Source: Paramacrobiotus metropolitanus (Eukaryota > Tardigrada > Eutardigrada > Parachela > Macrobiotidae). From it: a stretch of 64,000 nucleotides of DNA. The stretch is taken from positions 1 to 64,000 of the forward strand of contig NW_026570306.1 of assembly GCF_019649055.1 (NCBI RefSeq), in the 5' to 3' direction. Position 1 is the stretch's first letter. Every line of letters begins with the position of its first letter. Below, piece after piece: positions 1-11,805 of the stretch. The notes beneath the pieces are model-generated. The model saw nothing but the letters and a program-made list of their open reading frames with translations, did not search any database and had not been told where the DNA came from. The position numbers and the translations under genes were made by a program.

Positions 1-3000
1 GTTGACTGGCCATCCGCCGAGTGGTTCTCCGGCGGCTTCGAGAGTATGCCATTCTTTCGCTTGGCCGTCCAGTTCGGCTATCAAGTCGGACATGAAGGTC
101 TGATCGTCTTCATACCATCGTTGGGCTTGACGATACAGGCTTCGGATCTGCTTAAGCCACCCATGAAGTTTGGTGTGGTCCCCGTCGAACGGTGGTAAGG
201 GTTGCCGACGTCCGTGGGCTATTGCTCGTACCAAAGCAATGTGTGCTGGGTTTTGTTCCAGGGGATTTGGGTGTGCCGCCGGCGCAGCTTGTTGTGCCGC
301 CGGGGCGGGTGGTGGATTGACGTATGGCATGTGACCTTGTTGGTCTTCGTACGCCTCCTGTTGGTAGGCGTCGTCGTCATGGCCTTCGTATCCGTCCTGT
401 TGCGGATGCCGGGCCTGAGCCTGGCCTGCGTGACGGGGCTGTTGCGGCTGTCCTTCATACTGTTGTGATGGAGGTGCTCGATTTTGTCTCGGCGCCTGCG
501 GATAGAATCCACTTGGCTGGTCGTAGACTCTTCCATACCGGTCGGGCTGTGTTCCCTGAGCCGGCATCCAACTTTGTGTAGGTCGGTTTGGGGGCCTTCG
601 GCCTTGTTGGTCGGAGCTATCTTCTCCGTTTCGTCCGTCCTGCTGCTGGTCAGCCGTGTTGAATGACCGAGCTCGCCCGCGTTCAAGGTCGAACTGCGGG
701 TTCTGGCGGAGCAAGTTCGGGTTGGAATTCGTCCGTGGTGGCCGGTATGCCTCCATGCCAGGTCTTGGTGGCTGGATTGGAAGGCGTTCGGCGTCCGTTG
801 TCCAGTCTCTCCTGGCGTTAGGTACCGGCGCGTACATTGTTGTCCGCGTCGCGTACGAGGTGCTGGTATATGCACCGGTTGACGTCGTTGTCGCCACGTT
901 CGTCGTTGGCACTCGTGGTGCCGCGGTCGACGTGTTGTGTTCCGGTTCCGGAGCACTCGGTACTGCTGGTGGTTGTGGGATTGTTCCCACACTCGGGTCG
1001 GTTGTTACGACTCCGACGAAGTAGGAGGTGATCTCCTTCTTCACCATTTCCTGGGTCGGGTTAATTCCCCACAGGATGTCACTTATTGTTCGTGACGGCT
1101 GTTGATCCTGTGCCATGGACGTCCGGTATGAGGGCGGTTCAACCCGACTATATTCTTGGTATGGGGGAAGTTCGACCTGGCTTTGTTCCAGGTGTTTCTT
1201 TTCTTCCCTCAGACATCTTGTTTCGATGTCCATTTCGTCCATTTGCCGCATCATATCTGTGAGATTGCGAGCGGCCTGTTCGCCGAAGTCATACAGTTCG
1301 ACTTCACGGGCCTCCAGGTAAAGGATGCGACTGTGTTGCGCCTCGTTTACCTTTTGGGCCTCGTTCAGGTTGTACTCGAGTTGAGCTCGGAGTTTCTGTT
1401 CCTCCTTAAGGACTTGGTTCAGTCCATGGACCTGGTCAGCCAGCTGGGCGTTTGCTTCCACCAGGTCGACATCGGCTGTCCTTTGGTTAGGAAAGCCCAT
1501 GTCCCGAGAGTTCTCGTCGATGAACCGTCGTCCCATTCTGGTGAAGACGAGTTCGATTTCCGACTCGAGCTCGTCTACTCTGTGTGTTAGGCGGTCGATC
1601 TCGTCATCGGCCTTCTTCAGTTCCACCGCATATCTATCGACTTCGTTTCGATAGACCTCGGCTTCTTCGTTGGCCGTGTTGAGTTGCTGGTGGAACGCTC
1701 CAGCTGCCTGCTCGGACTCGACCAGTGCGGTTTGTACGTCGGCCAGGTCTTTTTGGGCTTCTTCGAGCGCTTTGTTCGCTTCGGCAAGTTTTCGGTTCAG
1801 CTCGTGAACCGCATCCATGGATCGATCCAACATGCCCTTGAGTGTAGTGGCTTCGTCGATGTCGTGCCGACACGGTTGGTCGGTACGCTTCAATATGGCA
1901 TTCAGCCGGTCGATTTCCCGTTGTTGGATGGCGATGCCTTTGTTGGCGTCGGCCATTTCGCGTTCCCATTTGCTTCGTTCGAGCCGATGGGTATCTTCCG
2001 AGTTTCGGAGCGATTTTCCCGCCGAGTCGATAATTCTGTCTGCCAAAGCGATCTGAGTGATCAGTCTACGGCATCTCGAGCGGAGTAGGTCGACGTCTAC
2101 GATCCTTTCAGGCGGTGTTGCCGCTATCCACTTCTCGGCCGTATATTCGAGTGAAGTGGCTTGATGAGGGAGGTCGTCCTTGTTGGACCCCAGTGGCGTC
2201 GTGAAGAATCCGTCCGCGCTATTCGGTCTTGACGCTGTTGTTGCGTCAAAGACTTCGTTTGTCGGTGACGGAGTACTACCGAGTTCGCCCGTTTCGAACA
2301 TCGGTGGTGACGATCTGATTTTCAGGTCGACAGGTCGACTTTGTGTCGCCTTAGTCGGCTTCACCGTTTGTTGAGCTTCAGTTACTCGAGTCGACTCGCT
2401 TCCAGTTGGCGACGGTCGGCTCAACGGTGAAATGATCCGTTCGGTGGGCGCCGGTATACTGGTCGGCGATCCAGCTGGGTGGGGGCCGCTCTGTGGCGGT
2501 ACCTCGGGATCTTCTGTTCCGATCGGTAGTTTAGTCGGCTGGACGGCCGCATCCGACTTTGTGTCGGTTGGTTGCCGTTCCAGGGAAGTTGGTTGCTTGT
2601 TGCCGACTTCCTTTTCTCCGACTTTCGAGGTCGGTGAAATCCTTCCGACCTGTGTGGTCGGTTGGACGTTGCCGACCTCTGTTGTCGGCTTATCCATTCC
2701 GGTCGAAGTCGGTTGTTCGGCCCCGTGAGTTTGTGGCAGGTCGGCCTGCTGTTGACCGACTTCTTTTGCCGGCGGCTGGTCGACCATTTGTTGGTCGGCC
2801 ACCGTAGGTTGTTGTTCACCGACTTGCTTAGTCTGAGATTTTCGCTCGGCCTGTGTGGTCGGCGATTTCCTTCCGACTTGGTTAGTCGGAACGTCCATGT
2901 TGGGCGAAGTCGGCTTCGGCACCTCTTGCGTCCTGTTGGGTGAATGCCGTCCGAGCTCGGTTGTCTTTGTGACTACCGAGCCTTGAGCTCTGTGTGAGCT

Positions 3001-3347
3001 CGACTCCAGGTCGGTATGAGACAATGTGGTCTCGGCTTGCAGCTGTTCCACATCCCCCTTGGTCGGGTGGGACGGGGCTGCTGTGTCAGCGGGGCTTCCA
3101 GGAATGTTTTATCCCGGGCGTCCTCGAAACTGTCATCCGAAGTCGGATTCGAGTCGGCAAGGAGGATCCGCTCGTTGCGCTTCTCCCTTGCTTCAGCCGA
3201 CTTAGTCGAGTCGGTTGAAGACGGCTGACTTTTGTCTTGACCGGCGTACCGAAGTGAGTACTTCCCGGTCATGTTCGCACGCCGAGAATAGTCCGTGTTG
3301 AACTTTCTCGCGTACTGATCTTCTCGGGGATTCGACATTGTTGTCAA
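1..3347 (-). CDS. Retrotransposon Gag-like polyprotein, 3' end beyond window
   Basis: Reading the minus strand, the frame whose codons begin at positions divisible by 3 is open without a stop from 3108 to the window edge. It encodes, in order, a disordered Pro/Thr/Lys-rich stretch (about 3060-2100), a long charged heptad-type coiled coil (about 2060-1170, e.g. LREEKKHLEQSQ), a Gln/Pro/Gly/Arg-rich linker (1140-230), and a domain at the left edge resembling LTR-element Gag cores (PPFDGDHTKLHGWLKQIRSL, then aromatic WY/EW residues). The natural start appears to be the ATG at 3347 (MTTMSNPRED), but that frame must switch to the main frame between about 3108 and 2975, a -1 shift near homopolymer runs. 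This is a frameshift mutation, a sequence error or an unusual recoding site; no classical slippery heptamer is visible. Any protease/RT would lie left of the window. The Gag assignment rests on the last ~75 residues and on likeness to the element at 6.3-10.2 kb. Confidence 0.68.
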
Positions 3348-5100
3348 GTCAGGTCGGCTCTGGTGGAGCCCTAATAGTTTAGTCAGTTAGAAAGAGAAAG
3401 TCGAACAATCTTCTGTGTGAAGATGTTCGGTAAAGTCAGAAACGTCTTTTTGTTCAGGAACTTCCAAGGGTCAGGAACGTCCGGTGAGATGTTGTTGTTA
3501 TTGTTGATGTGTCTGTTGGTGACTCAGTACACAGGATGTTAATATACAGTACGATGGTACAGTACAGTACGTAATAGTAGTACGGTGTAGTACGTCCTAT
3601 GTTACTGTGCTGACCAGTGTGACGTAACAGGTTAAGTGGTCTTGCACTTCTGCCTACGTCACAGAATGCGAGCCGCGTGCAAAATTTGCAAAAAACGATG
3701 AATCACGCCTATGTTAAGCTATGGGAACTTTCCCCTGCACGCTGATTGGCTGCCTCTTAAGTACTGATAAGCGGTCGTTATGACGTCACAAGGAAGTTCG
3801 GGAATTTTCGCGCTATTTCCCGCGAGAAAAACAAGTTATTTTTGCTCGGCTAGAAGGTCGATCTAGCTCGGATTTTTAAGTTTTTAACCGTTAGAAATTA
3901 TTTTTATTAATTAAGAAAATTTTCTGGTGGTTGAAACACCGTTGGAAATCAAAATAAAGAGAATTTCCGACCTGTTGCCGGTTAGCCTTTGTCTAACTGT
4001 CTAGACAGGTTCGTTGACCTAGCAGGTCGGTTCTCGACCAAAAGCAAAATTCCGAGTCGGTTTCTCCGTCAGAAATTACTTTTCGTCCGTCAAAAAGTTA
4101 AATTTTACGGCTAGAAATAGTTTTCTACCGTTGAAAAGTGAAATGCCGACCTAGTTTCGGCTTAAATCGACCTAGAACCGTTACTTTACCAGTGTCGGTG
4201 TCGGTGTCGGTTCCGCTCGATTTCCTCCGTCCGAGGTCGGAAATCCGTCGTTTCCGTGCTGAAATCCGCTGTTAAAGTTGCGGGTCGCTGTTCAAAGCGA
4301 AGGTCCCCGTATTATTGGAGTAATCCTATCGCGCTGCAGACTCTCGTTCGAGTCTGTTCCGTCGGTTGGGAGAAGAAAATGTCCGTACGTTCGGGAAACT
4401 GAGATTCCGCTCTTCAATGTGGGAGAGACCAAGGAACTGTGCTCACCAGCTGGGCAAGAATCACTTCAGTGATCCTCGTTTTCCTCAGCTGTAAGACGAT
4501 GCGATCAATCCGATCAAAGTCAAGGGCAGAGATTGCTTCAGCAATCTATCTGACAGTGACTTTCAGGTTCCTCACGAGTTCTCCGTAAATTGAGCCTTCA
4601 CCGTCTCCTCAAAGGGTCCGTTGAAAGAAAACCAAACGATTCTGCTTACCATGTAACAGGCAAGCGCGAGGAGATCACGAGTGTGCTTTATTGACAAATA
4701 AAGGGACAATACTGCGTAATAGCAGGGAATGCAAGAACCAAAAGCACTGATGGCTAAGCAAGTGAATGCTAGAAAAAGCTCTTGAGCGTTCGCCAAGGCG
4801 TGAAAGAAGCAACTGGCGGCAAGCACGTGCTGTGTGCCATCAGCTGTGTGATGATGCGCAGACTGGACTCAATCCAACGCGAGCGTATGAATGCTGAGTC
4901 ATACTGCGAGAGAGGGACGAGAGAGCAAGTATGCTCAGTGTGTGCGCCGCGTATATCCGCTTCAGCGGATATGAGTGCAGTGCAGCAGCACACATACGTA
5001 CAGCGAGAGAGGCGATATGGCAAGCATGAGTGCTAATACGTCCATGGTGGGCCGTATGCACCAGGCGCAGTCGTGTGCCTCTGACATTACGGTTTAACAA
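3348..5100 (-). other. Leader/possible 5' LTR of the minus-strand Gag element
   Basis: No convincing gene. The part near the Gag start keeps the GTCGG-rich composition of the element to about 4300, then becomes mixed. A minus-strand sequence starting TGTCAGAGGCACACG near 5085 would suit the TG start of an LTR, but I could not find a matching second copy in the window, a primer binding site or a target duplication. A dyad at about 4951-4970 (ATATCCGCTTCAGCGGATAT) and short GTAC-rich repeats at 3545-3595 are the only other structures. Confidence 0.25.
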
Positions 5101-5800
5101 TACCGTTGCCGTTTATTGGTAAGATCTTGGAACTGTCTTCAAGGACATTGCAGTGCAGTGCACAGACTTTTTATATCAGCATCGTTTGCCATAAATGAAA
5201 TCTGTGCTACAATAAATTATTAAATCTTTTCTAAATCAATTATTAACCGGTCTGCGTTCTGGTTGCTTATGGAACAAAGCAAAAACCAAAATACCATAGA
5301 TGCCGAAATTGTGGAGTTAACGTGCAGAGTATCTTAACGGTGTAAGTTATTGTTAACCCACAATTAAACAAGTACAAACTGTCTAAGTACTAATCTAAAG
5401 TCTAAACCAATATCTTGCGCGAATTAGGGCAGTTGCTCGATCTAGTTCATTAACCAAGAAGAGCGCCAAATAACTAAAGTTTTAGTTCGCAGTTTTTTAC
5501 AATACGGAAATGCAGATAAACATTAAAAATCAAAAGTTGCGGAATTTCATAGAGTTTTGACTTCGTAACATAATAATAATAATGGAGTATATTGTCCTTG
5601 CACGGAGTGGTTGCCCCCTTTAAGCTTCAGACAGTAAAACAGTGGTAAGAAAACATACTCGCCCAGAATATAACAACAACATCGTGAAGCAGTAACAGAA
5701 AACACAAAGTCATCCCATATTGAAGTAACAGTGTGAAAAACATGTAAGTCAGTGTGTAACAAACAACAAGTCATATACTTAACATGAAAAGGCTGGAAAA
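5101..5800. other. Intergenic, AT-rich
   Basis: Only short frames without family resemblance or coding-like composition. I see no RNA gene and no repeat. Confidence 0.4.
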
Positions 5801-5804
5801 AGTG

Positions 5805-5995
5805 GGTATTTTTTATCGGAGTGGCTATTTTGCCCCAGTGTGTGGGGGGAAAATAACTACTGGGCTATTTTGCCCCAGTGGGGCCCGTCAAATAGTTAGT
5901 TGGCTATTTAGCCCCATACTGGGGTTTCATAGTCCTTGGCTATTTAGCCCCATTGTGGGCGTCTGAGTAGCCTTCCGGCTATTTAGCCCCATAAC
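5805..5995 (+). repeat. Minisatellite, GGCTATTTNGCCCCA units
   Basis: About five imperfect units of roughly 35-45 bp, each containing GGCTATTTTGCCCCA or GGCTATTTAGCCCCA, in direct tandem. The same unit occurs in inverted orientation at 12785-12975, so the two arrays face each other across 7 kb. Confidence 0.8.
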
Positions 5996-6329
5996 ACTCT
6001 TCGAAGATAACGGAAAAAACGTTATAGGTTGGTACATTGCCGTGGCCATCCTGGAGTTTTTGGTATGTCATGTGCAAATATTCAGTTATTAACTTCACCA
6101 GTGATATCGGATAGAAATCCAAACGGGAGTGCGCCGGTAAAACATTATAACCTGCTTGTAGCCATCTCTCTTGCACTGTTCCCGTTGAGAACGTCGTATA
6201 TTAAACTCCAAGGTCAGATGCAAGAAATGGCAATAAATTGCATAACGATTGTTTTGAAGTCGCAGCAGCTCATTTACAAAATAATCGGAAAATGTTGAAA
6301 AAATGCCATAAGATGCGGGCCCGGTGTAA

Positions 6330-9226
6330 ACTCTCAACAGATAAACAAACTGTTTGCTCGGCTGGCCGGAAGTCGAATCATCATCGACGAAACTGACTCT
6401 GAAGCGGACCGCCTTCGGACAGAAAACGATCGTCTTATCGACGACATGTCCAAGTTGCAGGACCAGATCAACCGCCTGCGCAACGGATATCACCTGCTGT
6501 ATGAAAATCATCAAACTTTCGTCCAGGTGACCCAACAAAGACGACTATTGGACCAAACGGTTCAACAGAAGGCAGCACAGATCGTGCAACTCCAGTAGCA
6601 GGTCGCTGCCCTCCAGAGCCAGCTCAGTACCGACTCAACGATTCGAGCCAAACTTGTACAAAACAGTGCCATTAGACAACAGAATTTTGTCCAATTGGAG
6701 CAGGCCTTCAGCCAAGTCAAACAGGTGATTCAGGGCAACCACGACCGGATCATCAAATTAGAGGCCAGCTATGCTGGCCTGGTCAAAGACTACCAAGCGG
6801 CCACCCAACGTATTACTGAACTCAACGAGGACCTGGAAAGGCTAAGCACGGAGAACGCCTGCTTAGGTGCGGGAAAATCACAGCCAGTGCATCATCATCA
6901 ACGTTGCCACGTCAATGTGCTTCAAACGCAGCCATCAACGGGACAACCGCCGACCATGCCGACGCCCTTGAGTCCAGTGGACCAGGGATCATCAACGGCG
7001 ACAGTAACGCTGCCACCAAAACCAATCCCGGTCACCACATCGGCAACTATGGGTCAATCGACCATACTGACGCCCGCCACACAGACTCAACCGTCCGTGC
7101 CAACCGGACCATTCTTTAGCCCGAGCCAGCCGACGTCTCAGAACCAGACGCCGAGCCAAGGATATTTAAGGCCACGTCCATTGTACCCATCTCTGTTCCC
7201 GAATATAAACATACCTGAGCCCACATCTGGTCCCACATCTGGTCTCAGGTCAGGCTCCAACAAGCGGCTCGGACCCAAACCGGACCAACCCGACCAACCC
7301 GCCAATGTTTGGGCCATCAGCCACACAGTGACAAATAGAAGGCCAAAGTGGCACACCAACGGTCCAACGGACACTCCATAAGCCAACACAGCCTAATTGG
7401 TCCTCCTATCCTAGCGGCAGCCCCAACTGCCCAAGCCCAACCACAGCCGGGCCAGAATGTGCCCCCGGGCCAGAATGTGCCCAACCCACCCGGCGCACCG
7501 CCAACGGCGGCGAGCCACCCGGACCGGCAGCTCAGCCAAACCAGGGCCAGAATGCGCCCATGCTAGTTCAGCTGCCCAATAGAACATACGGGTGGATGGC
7601 GTCCAACTGAGCCTTCCAATACCAACTAAAATTGTTGTTGAACTTTCAATAGGGGCATCAGCCGGGCCCAGCGCCACGGGCAATGCAGCCAACGGCACAA
7701 TTAGTGGTGCAGCAGATAACGCCTGCACCGTCGCCAAGGGTTAGTTCGCCAGTGCATAACCTGGTACACATGCAGATGCTGGCCGACTCGTATGCGAAGG
7801 CTAATGCAAAGGCCAACGCCCGGACCACCCAGTCGACCTTCGACGGTGACAAGACAGCCGTGAAAGAATGGATTGCCCAGATCAGAAGGATCTGTAAGCA
7901 GTCGTCCGACTTTATCAAGCCGGACCCAGACTTCATGAGCAGCATTTTCGCATCCTTTTCCAAACCGGTCAAGGAATGGTACACTGGCCAGGTAAAGCGT
8001 GAAGAAGGCGACGGCTGGACAGTCGACGAGTGGCTTCAGAAGTTTGCCGCTCGATACGACGACGTGAACCAACAGGCCAATGCTCTTGAAGACATCTCGT
8101 ACCGTACCTCCTGGCACGGTTTCGAGACGCCAGAGCAATACTATGACGCAATCTTAACTTTCCAGGCGCGCGCCAACTTAGACGACACCATGACTTTTCA
8201 TTTTCTGGAGCCAATATGACTGAGCCAGAAATGCGCCGTGCCCTGGACATCCGGCTGCCGAAGTCTCTGACAGAATTTCGGGACTATATTCGGCAGTTTA
8301 TGGCAGGTAATATTGAATACGACGGGAAGGCGGGCCAAGGATACCCCACCATCCGGGCGGCCGCACCAACGCCAGCTGCCCACGTCGTAGCGCAACAGCC
8401 AACATCACCGGCTTACTATCCTCCACAGACGCTAACACCAACCCAAATCCAAGTTGAAGTAACATATGCCGCTATCGCGGCTATGAACTTGGGTTCCCAC
8501 GGTGGTGGTGGTGGTTATGGTCAGGCCCGGAACCAGGGCAATTCTGGTTATAGCCAGGGCAACGGTGGCGGTGGAGGGCAAAGAGGCGGATATTCGGGAG
8601 ACCAAAACGCCAGCTTCAGGGAAAAGCGTGACGGCCGCAATAGTGGCTCCGGACGACGAGGCCAAGGAGGCAGCGCAGACCAGAGCGACCAACGCCAAGC
8701 ACCAAACTCCAAAGAGGACCGCAAACAAGTGGACATGTACATCGATCGGATCCGGCGCATGTTCGAACGGTGGAACAGAGACGGAACCATAACTTGCAAT
8801 TACTGTCTCTGGGGAAACCAAAAAACTGAAGGACGCGGCCACGCCAATAGAGATAACATGGACATTCCTAATCGGATATGGCACCCTGATTGGCGGAGTC
8901 GATATCAGAAGGGATTCCCGACGGAGTCAGTGCCTCCGTCGGGAATCTTAGTAAATCCCAACCGCTTCGGCTTGGTGCCACCCAAACAACCCCGACCACA
9001 ACGTGGCAACGGGCGGAATGGTAGCCGAAGCCAGTCCACCGGCTCAGGCCGAAATGGGAACGGTGGCGGAAATCGACAAAGCGGCGCAAAACGGTATGGA
9101 GCACGGGGATTACAAACACCCGCCAACGAAAGGACCGCCTTTCCGCCATTGACCGATCAGCAGTTGAAGCCGAACAGCAACGGCGGCGGCTCTATTCGGG
9201 CCACCCCAACTGCGGGAAACGCCTAA
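6330..9226 (+). pseudogene. Decayed LTR-retrotransposon gag (coiled coil + Gag core + RGG/zinc tail)
   Basis: Fragments in several frames form one Gag protein. First comes a coiled coil (about 6340-6860, e.g. LQDQINRLRNGYH) interrupted by an in-frame TAG at 6596-6598. Next is a Pro/Gln/Thr-rich linker to 7640. Then the Gag core (about 7840-8300: TFDGDKTAVKEWIAQIRRIC, later EWYTGQV) breaks frame at 8216-8219, where a TGA overlaps an ATG; the homology resumes as MTEPEMRRALDIRLP. The C-terminus is Gly/Arg-rich (8490-8700) with a possible zinc-binding CNYC...H near 8800. Layout matches the minus-strand Gag at 1-3347, but the two are divergent. The stop and several frame changes mark this copy as dead. 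Family (Ty3/Gypsy-like) is inferred from layout and the downstream protease. Confidence 0.75.
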
Positions 9227-9315
9227 AGTCAGGGAGTAACGGCAACCCCCCTGACCTGTTACCGGAACCAAAACTGCCGGATATACCAAACCCTCGTGTA
9301 CAGTCACTAACCGCA

Positions 9316-10205
9316 ATGGATCCCAAATCGGCCGCCCAGTGGCCCGCCGGCGGATCCTGGTTTAGCACCCAACCGGTGACTAAGCCACGTGACTTCAGAA
9401 GTGCGGTCGTGCCAGGACGTGTAGAAATCACGCCTGGACCATCAGGTTCAAGAAGTGAGACCCGACCGACAGTCGTCCAATCAGCGATCAAGTCGATTTT
9501 CGGAGCCCCATTTAACCCTAAGGCCAACCGATCACGTGGGAACGCGAGACGTCGCACCACGAACATGACGTATCCTAGATCGGCGTCAGAAACATCCTCC
9601 GACTGCGCATTAGAAGGATGGTCCGTAGGAAGCATAGACAGTGAGGTCGACCCACCAGAAGAGTGGACAGCCAAAACTCTGGAGGTGTCAGGTCCCGGCA
9701 CCTGCTGGCTCCAGACCGGTGGACGACCTCTCTGAGCCGCACCGACAGTGCGGACCATCAACAGTTCAAAAACGTTCTTTCTGAACACTAAAAATATGTT
9801 TTCGACCCTACGGGAACCGGAAGCATTAAAGCCCAGAAGATTAGTCCAACAGGAGCCCTTGATAATCAAGAATGCTTCGCAAGATGCTGCGCAAGATCCG
9901 GGACTAGCGTCCCTAATCCCCATTATACCGGTGATGCGGGATGTTACAGTTGGTTTGACGAGAACCGTAAACCAAAAACCGTCCAATTTGGACCAGTCCA
10001 CACGCTCGCTATGCTGGACACTGGAGCGGAAACCTCCCTCATTATCGAGCAATTTAGAGCCAATTGCATCCAAACGGAGCTATTGGGGGGAACACCAAAA
10101 TCCTTGGTGTGGCGGACAAATCGCCTTTGTGGTTAGAGGTAAAAGTGCCCATACAAAGAACTCATTCTAGAAAACGTAATCGTTATTTGCAAAATTTAAG
10201 TTTTT
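9316..10205 (+). pseudogene. Retroelement aspartic protease region, frameshifted
   Basis: Continuation of the 6.3 kb element. After a disordered stretch (9316-9735), a frame distinct from the longest ORF reads a Cys/His-containing segment (about 9870-9950) and then the retropepsin active site MLDTGAETSLI, with D-T-G-A at 10017-10028. About 25 codons later the frame breaks in a run of six G (10084-10090) and continues one frame over as ILGVADKSPLWLEVKVPI, the expected flap/strand region of a protease. No reverse transcriptase, RNase H or integrase follows, so the pol remainder was lost. Known of the family: DTGA/DTGS supplies the catalytic aspartate of a homodimeric protease. Confidence 0.72.
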
Positions 10206-10256
10206 GCTGAAAGTTCATAGAGGAGGTGAAACTCTAGAAATTTCCGAAAAGTCACC

Positions 10257-10589
10257 ATGTTTTGTGAGTTTTTGTGGATCTCGTTTATATCCGGCATCTT
10301 CGCTGTATTGCTGACGATCTGGAATATATTCGCTACATTGCGGCAAGGGTGTCATTCAGATGGTGTTCTGTTCCTGCCTTTTGCTGTCGGAGAGGCCCTG
10401 AATGCTTGCATCGACATATCGTCCGTCGGAAGTTTCCACTGTGATGGATCCTGGAAAAGTGACTGCAGGGGTTGTCTATGGTTCCTCTACCTGGACTCCA
10501 TGGGAGCTGCCTCGTTGTCTTTAATTATTGTTGGCTTAAAGAGAATGCTTCAGCGGCGCTGGATTTTGCTAAGGAATGGTAATAGTTAG
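10257..10589 (+). CDS. Possible exon of a small multi-pass membrane protein
   Basis: A 110-codon frame with a reasonable start context (gtcaccATG). It shows three hydrophobic stretches, about residues 5-27, 39-56 and 79-96, separated by short polar loops with Cys pairs. The frame could splice at a GTAATAG donor near 10579 instead of ending at 10589. No family was recognised. It may be one exon of a receptor-like gene or a chance frame. Confidence 0.3.
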   Translation: MFCEFLWISFISGIFAVLLTIWNIFATLRQGCHSDGVLFLPFAVGEALNACIDISSVGSFHCDGSWKSDCRGCLWFLYLDSMGAASLSLIIVGLKRMLQRRWILLRNGNS

Positions 10590-11600
10590 GTTGCGTTTTG
10601 CGCGGCTTTAAGATAAACGGCAAAATTGACAATAATTTTAGCCTTCGGTAATCTGCTTTTGATGACGGTTTTAGAGCAGGATTTGTACGCACGGTAAATA
10701 TGATCCCTACCCCTTCCCCTTAATCTCCCCTTGGGCAGTTACCGGCACATCAGAAGATTCAGATTTGAGTATTCCTGAATCCGCTTTAACAAGTTACACC
10801 ATAAACATGCAAAGAGGAAAACATAACGATGCAAATAAGAATTTTTGAATTGTTTTGTGCAACTGCCCGCGTGTGGTGGAGCAGAGCTGTAATAGCCCGA
10901 TATATGTCAGGTAGGTATCACCGTGAACAAATTTTTAACAAATTTTACAACAAATTAAATAATCATGCTCAATAAATACCTTTAGAGCTGTCTGACCGCA
11001 GCAGCATACAGCAAAGACTCTGCACTACGGCTGATACCAAAGATAAAATTCTGATAAGATGTGGACCGTATGAGATAAATACATGGGTGGCCGGCAAGAA
11101 TATCCCCCCACTCCCCCAGGACATTTGTCCCCCCTGCCACCATCGCCAAAACAGTAACCCTTCGGCCAGAATGGTGACATGGGTACCATAGAAAGCTGAT
11201 TTTTAGGTCAATCCTTGAACTTTGAAAAACCGCCACCAGCGTTACCATAGCGTTACCAATGAAAAACAACTGTAATAAATGGTGACTCGATGGACATTAC
11301 TGCTACAGTAAAAGCTCTATAAAATACACGCACGGTTACACCGATTTCGTATGCTATGACGAGGTGTATTTTATAAAGAACAACAGCCCCCAGAGCCGGA
11401 GCTGAATGTTATGTCCAGGTTTTCTACATCGGTAAGACTGCGTTCGGTTCCGCGGAAAGTGTATGTAACCCTTACAAAGAGGGGAATGTTATAAAGATAA
11501 TCCCCCTATGATATACTCTACGAGACAATCCGGTTCCTTGGAGTGCGAATGTTATACAGGAGTGTATTTAAGGAAAGGTTTTACTGTACAACACTTTTCT
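10590..11600. other. Intergenic
   Basis: No coding frame with recognisable features; short poly-C stretches (11104-11135). Nothing else seen. Confidence 0.4.
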
Positions 11601-11604
11601 TGTT

Positions 11605-11805
11605 AACCGACATGGGGGACATTATTGCCGGAACGAATTTAGTGGTATCCGGCATGGGGGACATTAATACCGGAGTGAATTCATAGTTGTCCGGCATGGG
11701 GGTTATTATTGCCGGAATGAATTCATAGTTGTCCGGCAATGGGAGACATTAATGCCGGACTGAATTCATAGTTGTCCGGCATGGAGGACATTAATGCCAG
11801 AGTTC
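11605..11805 (+). repeat. Tandem repeat, ~43-bp units
   Basis: Five consecutive units of the form GTCCGGCATGGGGGACATTA, TTGCCGGAATGAATTCATA, with point differences only. GCCGG...CCGGC inside each unit can pair. Confidence 0.85.

Larger units (their letters stand above)
6330..10205 (+). mobile_element. Truncated LTR retrotransposon (gag-PR only)
   Basis: Groups the gag and protease remnants. No flanking LTR pair was recognised by eye; the 5' end is not resolved and the 3' end is cut just after the protease. The element sits between inverted minisatellite arrays. Confidence 0.6.

Noticed and set aside
219-992. 257-codon minus-strand frame
   Set aside because: It is a neighbouring frame of the Gag-like coding sequence, rich in Arg/Thr/His; the frame beside it is open for 3 kb and encodes the coiled coil and Gag core.
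202-2944. Many plus-strand frames of 60-144 codons in the first 3 kb
   Set aside because: They overlap the continuous minus-strand Gag frame and owe their length to its composition; no domain is visible in them.
3540-3600. GTAC-rich stretch as a possible CRISPR-like or telomeric array
   Set aside because: No regular spacing or conserved unit; simple-sequence slippage explains it.
4572-5100. Overlapping ~85-codon frames on both strands
   Set aside because: Mutually overlapping, no family resemblance, in a region of short dyads.
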